Positions 14,004 to 18,014 of a stretch of 18,014 nt of DNA are shown here, in pieces. Made by a program: the position numbers and the translations under genes. The notes below the pieces were generated by a model. That model had not been told where the DNA came from, did no database searches, and worked only from the letters and a program-made list of their open reading frames with translations. The stretch's first letter is position 1; each line of letters starts with the position of its first letter. This stretch comes from DASPXK01 sp035637315 (GTDB lineage: Bacteria > Chloroflexota > UBA6077 > JACCZL01). The DNA lies in the NCBI GenBank assembly GCA_035637315.1, contig DASPXK010000371.1, positions 1 through 18,014 of the forward strand, written 5' to 3'.

Positions 14004-16340
14004 ATGGCGATAGCCGCTCCCCCGAAGACACTTGGACAGCCGATCAAGCGGCGCGAGGACCCGCGCCTGATCACGGGCTCGGCCACCTATGTCGACGATC
14101 TCAGACTGCCCGGCCTGGCCTATCTGGCCGTCGTGCGGAGTCCCTATGCTCACGCGCGGGTCAAGGACATCAGGACTGAGGCCGCCCGCGAGGCGCCCGG
14201 CGTGCTGGCCGTCGTCACGGCAAAGGACATCGAGGGCGCCACGATCGGTCCGCTGCCCTGGGAGTTCGACCTCAGCGCATTTCAGAACGCCAAGGCGCCC
14301 GACCGCTACGCGCTGGCGACCCACAAAGTGCGGTACGTGGGTGACCCGGTCGCGGCGGTCGTGGCCGGCAGTCGCTACGTCGCTCGTGACGCCGCCGCCC
14401 TGGTCGAAGTGGACTACGAGCCGCTGCCGGCCGTGGTCGACCCTGAGGCGGCATTGGCCAACGGCGCGCCGCTGCTCTTCGAGGAGTTCGGGACCAACCT
14501 CGGCCACCGGCAACTCCGCGACGCCGGCGACGTGGAGGGCGCGTTCGAGTCGGCCGACCGCATCGTCACGGTCCGCCTGCTCAACCAGCGCGTCCTGCCA
14601 GTCGCCATGGAGACCCGCGGCTGTGTGGCCGACTGGCGGCCCGGCCAGGCCGGCGAGAGCGGCCAACTGACGCTATGGGCCTCCACCCAGGTCCCGCACT
14701 CCGTAAGGACCAAGCTAGCCAAGCTGCTCGGACTGCCCGAGAACAGGGTCAGGGTGATCGCCCCCGAAGTCGGCGGTGGCTTCGGCAACAAGATCGACGT
14801 GTCACCCGAGGAGACGCTGGCGGCGATCATGGCAATGCGACTCGAGCGGCCGATCAAGTGGGTCGAGGACCGCCGCGAGAACTTCCAGGCTGCCATGCAC
14901 GGCCGCGGCCAGCTCGACGAGGTCGAGGCGGCCGTGATGGACGACGGCCGCGTCATCGCGATCAAGGTCCGCGCGATCTGTGACCTGGGCGCCTACTACC
15001 AGTTCGTCACGCCCATCATGGGGCTGCTGACGGGGATGATGATCCCGGGCCCCTACGACGTCCCGAACGTCCATTACGAGCTGCTTGGCGCGTTCACCAA
15101 CAAGACGCCCGTCGGCGCCTATCGCGGCGCAGGCCGCCCGGAGGCTACCTACCTGCTGGAATGCCTCATGGAGAAGGTGGCCCACGAGCTGGACCGCGAC
15201 CCGGCCGACATCAGGCGGGTCAACTTCATCCCTAAGGACAAATTCCCGTACACGACCGCGCTGGGGACCAGTTACGACACGGGCGACTACCAGAAGGCGC
15301 TCGAGCGGGCGATCGAGTTGGCTGGCTACGGGCAGCTCCGCGACGAGCAGCGGGCGGCCCGGGCGCGCGGCCAGCTCATGGGCATCGGCCTCTCGGCGTA
15401 CGTCGAGATCTGCGGCTTCGGACCCTGGGAGAGCGCCACGGTCCGAGTGGAGGCCGGGGGTGGCCAGGTGACGGCCTACACCGGCACGTCGCCGCACGGC
15501 CAGGGCAGCGAGACCGCGATGGCCCAGATCGTGGCCGACCAGCTGGGGGTGGCCGTCGACGACGTGGTCGTCCTGCACGGCGATACCGCCACCACCCCGA
15601 CCGGCATGGGCACCAACGGCAGCCGCAGCGCCGTCGTGGGTGGCAGCGCGATGTTCCTGGCGGTCACCCAGGTCAAGGAGAAGGCGAGTCGAATCGCGTC
15701 CCATCTGCTCGAGGCCTCGGTGGACGACGTCGAGCTGGGCGACGGCCGCTTTGCGGTGCGCGGAGTGGCCGGCAAGTCGGTAGGCCTGGCCGACGTCGCG
15801 GCGGCTGCCTACACGGGTAACGTCCCGGCGGGCGATGAGCCCGGCCTGGAGGCGACTCGGTTCTTCAAGCCAGAGGGCGAGACCTATCCGTTTGGCGTCC
15901 ACATCGCCGTGGTCGACGTCGACCGTGAGACCGGCCGCGTCACCTTGCGTCGGCACATAGCGGTCGACGACTGCGGGCCGGTCATCAATCCGCTGCTGGT
16001 CGACGGCCAGCGGCACGGCGGGATCGTCCAGGGCGCGGCGCAGGCCTTGTTCGAGGAGGTGATCTACGACGAGCAGGGCCAGCTCGTGAGCGGCTCGCTC
16101 AACGACTACGCTCTACCGACAGCGCACGCCTTCCCGATGTTCGAGCTGGACCGAACGGAGACGCCCTCGCCGCGCAATCCCCTTGGCGTGAAGGGCATCG
16201 GCGAGGCCGGCACCATCGGCAGCACGCCCGCCGTACGCAATGCCGTCTTAGACGCGCTGCTGCCGCTCGGGATCACCGACTTCGACATGCCAGCCACCTC
16301 GAATCGCGTCTGGCAGGCGATCCGGTCGGCGATGCCGTAG
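14004..16340 (+). CDS. CoxL-like molybdopterin-binding large subunit (xanthine dehydrogenase family, form II type)
   Basis: The 778-residue protein starts at ATG 14004; GGAGGG (13991-13996) is seven bases upstream. The N-terminal a/b hammerhead domain opens GQPIKRREDPRLITGSATYVDDLRLPG, with SPYAHARVKDI. Molybdopterin-binding segments are GGGFGNK (257-263) and GAYRGAGRPEA, with AYRGAGR at 372-378. The base Glu is E734 in VKGIGEAGTIG. Aerobic CO dehydrogenase (form I) has AYRCSFR with the copper-binding Cys; this protein has the AYRGAGR form II type, so it more likely oxidises an aldehyde, purine or other N-heterocycle. The normal partners, a 2Fe-2S small subunit and an FAD medium subunit, are absent from both sides. 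The stop TAG begins TAGGGGGC, like the C repeats. Confidence 0.95.
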   Translation: MAIAAPPKTLGQPIKRREDPRLITGSATYVDDLRLPGLAYLAVVRSPYAHARVKDIRTEAAREAPGVLAVVTAKDIEGATIGPLPWEFDLSAFQNAKAPDRYALATHKVRYVGDPVAAVVAGSRYVARDAAALVEVDYEPLPAVVDPEAALANGAPLLFEEFGTNLGHRQLRDAGDVEGAFESADRIVTVRLLNQRVLPVAMETRGCVADWRPGQAGESGQLTLWASTQVPHSVRTKLAKLLGLPENRVRVIAPEVGGGFGNKIDVSPEETLAAIMAMRLERPIKWVEDRRENFQAAMHGRGQLDEVEAAVMDDGRVIAIKVRAICDLGAYYQFVTPIMGLLTGMMIPGPYDVPNVHYELLGAFTNKTPVGAYRGAGRPEATYLLECLMEKVAHELDRDPADIRRVNFIPKDKFPYTTALGTSYDTGDYQKALERAIELAGYGQLRDEQRAARARGQLMGIGLSAYVEICGFGPWESATVRVEAGGGQVTAYTGTSPHGQGSETAMAQIVADQLGVAVDDVVVLHGDTATTPTGMGTNGSRSAVVGGSAMFLAVTQVKEKASRIASHLLEASVDDVELGDGRFAVRGVAGKSVGLADVAAAAYTGNVPAGDEPGLEATRFFKPEGETYPFGVHIAVVDVDRETGRVTLRRHIAVDDCGPVINPLLVDGQRHGGIVQGAAQALFEEVIYDEQGQLVSGSLNDYALPTAHAFPMFELDRTETPSPRNPLGVKGIGEAGTIGSTPAVRNAVLDALLPLGITDFDMPATSNRVWQAIRSAMP

Positions 16341-16351
16341 GGGGCCGATTA

Positions 16352-16388
16352 CCTAACCCCCTAGCCCCCTTCCTTAAAGGGAAGGGGG
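16352..16388. repeat. Palindromic repeat B, copy 1
   Basis: CCCCCTTCC (16365-16373) pairs with GGAAGGGGG (16380-16388) around a 6-base AT-rich loop. The left arm is extended by CCTAACCCCCTAG (16352-16364), which matches in inverted sense the right flank of copy 2 (CTGGGGGGTTAGG, 16962-16974). It sits about 12 bases after the CoxL-like stop codon. Confidence 0.8.
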
Positions 16389-16469
16389 AACTGGGTGAGA
16401 CGTACGGGGAACTGGGTGAGGCGTACGGGGGAACTGGGTGAGGCGTACGGGGAGCTGCGTGAGGCGTAC
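16385..16469. repeat. Tandem 21-22 base repeat grown from the edge of repeat B
   Basis: Four units at 16385-16405, 16406-16426, 16427-16448 and 16449-16469 each begin GGGGA(A/G)CTG and end GAGGCGTAC or GAGACGTAC. The first unit starts inside the right arm of repeat B. There are no spacers between units, so it is a minisatellite-like array and not a CRISPR. 16470-16504 shows nothing else. Confidence 0.92.
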
Positions 16470-16504
16470 GGTGCTCATGCGATGCTGATGGAAGTCGTGA
16501 GTGG

Positions 16505-17073
16505 ATGGCCGTGACGCAACTCCCCACTCACGGGGTGGTCACTGGGCAGCCCGTGGACGAGGCCAAAGCGGGCCGGGCCTGGGAGCTTCGTCGCCGCATG
16601 ACCAGAGAGGAGCGCATCCTTTGGAAGGCGCTTCGAACTAACCGCCTGGGGGCCTCCACTTCCGGCGCCAGCAGGTCATCGACGGGTTCATTGTCGATTT
16701 CTACTGCCACGCAGCGGGGTTGATCGTGGAAGTCGACGGCCCCGTGCACGTCGAACAGACTGGCTACGACTCCGAGCGCGACGAGATCCTGTCGGCACGA
16801 GGTCTGTACGTCCTGCGCGTCACAAACGAACAGGTCCACCAGAACCTGCCGGCGGTTCTGTCTTCGATTGGCGCGCTCGCGACCAACCGGATGGCGAACG
16901 CCAAGCGCCCCAGCTCACGCCCAACAGTCGAACAAGCTCCCCCTTCCCTTTGGGAAGGGGGCTGGGGGGTTAGGTTGTCCATGGCGAAAGGGGGCTGGGG
17001 GGTTAGGTTGTCCAGGGCGGTTAGGCCTTGGCCCCCTTCGCCAGCCGCTGGAGGAGCGCGCTGTCGTAGGTGA
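16505..17073 (+). pseudogene. DUF559 endonuclease-like gene with a single-base frameshift
   Basis: Frame one from ATG 16505 gives AKAGRAWELRRRMTREERILWKALRTNRLG. At the five-G run 16648-16652 the family-like sequence jumps frame and continues GLHFRRQQVIDGFIVDFYCHAAGLIVEVDGPVH (split here only by frame), then RDEILSARGLYVLRVTNEQVHQNLP. One extra G would restore a continuous DUF559 (Vsr-like fold) protein, so this is a one-base deletion or a homopolymer sequencing error. DUF559 proteins resemble very-short-patch-repair endonucleases; their role is not well established. Beyond about 16920 the second frame reads through repeat B, giving APPSLWEGGWGVRL, then a duplicated GGWGVRL, and it runs 53 bases into the convergent ligase gene. 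The C-terminus is therefore probably not native. Confidence 0.8.
16939..17022. repeat. Palindromic repeat B, copy 2, with a 33-base tandem duplication at its right edge
   Basis: CCCCCTTCCC (16939-16948) pairs with GGGAAGGGGG (16952-16961) around three bases, a 10-base stem. A 33-base unit beginning GGGGGCTGGGGGGTTAGG occurs at 16957-16989 and again at 16990-17022; the first 24 bases of the two units are identical. A third, degenerate GGTTAGG (17019-17025) overlaps the ligase stop codon. Confidence 0.88.
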
Positions 17074-18014
17074 AGGTCGTCCGCTGGCGCTCGCGATGCC
17101 GCTCGAAGGCGAGCTCGATCAGGCGGTCGATCAGGGCCGGGAACGAGATGCCTGAAGGCTCCCAGAGATAGAACGAGAGCGAGCCGGGCATGGTGTTGAT
17201 CTCGTTGACGCGGATCCTACCCTGCTCCGGATCGACCAGGAAGTCGACTCTGGCCAGCCCGGCGCAGTCGATGGCTCGGAAGGCCTCGATCGCCATGCGC
17301 TGGACCTCGGCGGTTAGCTCGGCCGAGATCGGGGCGGGTATGCGGCGCTCGGCCTCGGCCATGCCCCCGCCCGAGTCCTTGGCCTTGCTGCCGCGCAGGT
17401 ACTTGTCCTCGTAGCTCAAGATATCTGTCCAGCGGACCGGCTGCTCGCAGACCGACGCGATCGGCTCCTGATTGCCCAGGACCGAGCAGTTGATCTCCAT
17501 GGCGCCCTCGAAGCTCTCTTCGACCAGCAGGCGGCGGTCGTAGTGCGCTGCCACGTCGAGCGCTTCGGCCAGGCTCAGACGGTCGGTCGCCTTGGTGATC
17601 CCGATGCTCGAGCCAAGATTGGCCGGCTTGATGAACAGCGGGTAGCGCAGCGCCGCCTCGACCTCCTCGATGACCTGCTCACGGGCTTCCCGCCATCTTT
17701 GGCGCGTGAACCAGGTGTACTCGACGGTGGGCAGCCCGTGGGCGCGGAAAGCCGCCTTCATCACGATCTTGTCCATCCCGACGGCCGAGCCAACCACGCC
17801 AGCCCCGACGTAGGGCACGTCCGCCAGTTCGAGCAGCCCCTGGATCGTGCCGTCCTCGCCGAACGTTCCATGGACGATGGGGAAGACCACGTCTACCAGA
17901 GTGCTGCGGGTGCGCCGGCTTCCAAGTGGCCCGGACTCTTGCACGAACAGCCGACCGCCGTACGGCTCGGGGCGCATGAAGACTGGCCGGCAGCGGGCCA
18001 GCAGCCCGCTCAGG
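17021..18014 (-). CDS. ddl: D-alanine--D-alanine ligase, N-terminus outside window
   Basis: The frame is open to the window edge, past the internal ATG at 17977, and the N-terminal GGxSxEHxVS region is not visible, so the gene begins beyond 18014. The visible 330 or so residues hold the ligase core. FPIVHGTFGEDGTIQGLLELADVPYVGAGVVGSAVGMDK is split across the N-terminal and ATP-grasp domains. Next are PLFIKPANLGSSIGITK (ATP-binding Lys), VEESFEGAMEINCSVLG, ARVDFLVDPEQGRIRVNEINTMPGSLSFY (metal ligands Asp, Glu, Asn). It makes the D-Ala-D-Ala dipeptide for peptidoglycan, in the cytoplasm. A small insertion, GSKAKDSGGGMAEAERR, lies before IPAPIS. The presence of ddl implies a peptidoglycan wall. 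The C-terminus KGAKA and the TAA stop lie at the edge of repeat B. Confidence 0.94.
   Translation of the reverse strand, partial: LSGLLARCRPVFMRPEPYGGRLFVQESGPLGSRRTRSTLVDVVFPIVHGTFGEDGTIQGLLELADVPYVGAGVVGSAVGMDKIVMKAAFRAHGLPTVEYTWFTRQRWREAREQVIEEVEAALRYPLFIKPANLGSSIGITKATDRLSLAEALDVAAHYDRRLLVEESFEGAMEINCSVLGNQEPIASVCEQPVRWTDILSYEDKYLRGSKAKDSGGGMAEAERRIPAPISAELTAEVQRMAIEAFRAIDCAGLARVDFLVDPEQGRIRVNEINTMPGSLSFYLWEPSGISFPALIDRLIELAFERHRERQRTTFTYDSALLQRLAKGAKA

Noticed and set aside
14802..16016. A 404-codon frame on the minus strand
   Set aside because: It lies opposite the CoxL-like gene, whose catalytic motifs are intact. The minus-strand product has no recognisable motif.
14004..16340. True aerobic CO dehydrogenase large subunit
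   Set aside because: The active-site loop reads AYRGAGR and lacks the AYRCSFR cysteine needed for the Mo-Cu centre of form I CO dehydrogenase, and the other subunits are missing.
16385..16469. Possible CRISPR array
   Set aside because: The 21-22 base units are directly adjacent with no unique spacers, only four copies exist and no cas genes are present. The same applies to the 19-base array at 4187-4260.

Overview
The window is GC-rich (visibly around two-thirds G+C) and bacterial, with frequent GTG/TTG starts and tightly overlapping gene pairs. The gene set (a DUF1003 membrane protein, a CoxL-like molybdenum hydroxylase, LLM flavin oxidoreductases, SMP-30, GT2, a Tat-type solute-binding lipoprotein) and the many GC-rich palindromic repeats between genes would fit a member of Chloroflexota, probably known from environmental sequence. 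That placement is an inference from style, not from a marker-gene match.

Layout. 1-1518 is the C-terminal part of a large serine recombinase. Its stop codon overlaps the start of a GT2 glycosyltransferase (1518-2276). A family-5 solute-binding lipoprotein with no permease genes follows (2352-4058). After a repeat cluster comes a DUF1003 protein (4244-4813, minus). A two-component system follows on the minus strand: a response regulator (6474-7175) and a histidine kinase (5030-6481) that overlap by 8 bases. Divergent to it is an SMP-30/gluconolactonase-type gene (7306-8226). infC (8266-8868, minus) starts at an AUC codon behind a perfect Shine-Dalgarno. Divergent to infC is a P-loop kinase-like protein (8972-9556). 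The minus strand then carries a phosphonatase-like HAD hydrolase (9701-10390), an alpha/beta hydrolase with an Asp nucleophile (10514-11314) that is translationally coupled to an LLM oxidoreductase (11311-12582), and a zinc alcohol dehydrogenase (12709-13803). Divergent from the dehydrogenase is a CoxL-like molybdopterin subunit with no partner subunits (14004-16340). The window closes with a frameshifted DUF559 gene (16505-17073) facing a D-Ala-D-Ala ligase cut by the window edge (17021-18014, minus). No gene-free stretch exceeds 300 bases.

The most notable pattern lies between the genes. At least four families of short palindromic repeats (called A to D here), plus a single palindrome E, fill the intergenic spaces. 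They sit at gene 3' ends and in many cases supply the stop codon. Two unrelated proteins (DUF1003 and HAD) both end in Leu-Ser-Ser-stop read from the same arm of repeat A. Four genes stop at TAGGG inside or at the edge of repeat C. The kinase and the ligase stop at the edges of repeats D and B. In three places the right-hand edge of a palindrome is expanded into short tandem repeats. This looks like a dispersed non-autonomous element or a terminator-like module that has shaped gene ends. No transposase that could move it is visible here.

The metabolic genes (SMP-30, LLM oxidoreductase with alpha/beta hydrolase, alcohol dehydrogenase, Mo-hydroxylase, HAD) suggest oxidative use of small organic compounds, but no single pathway can be assembled from the window.
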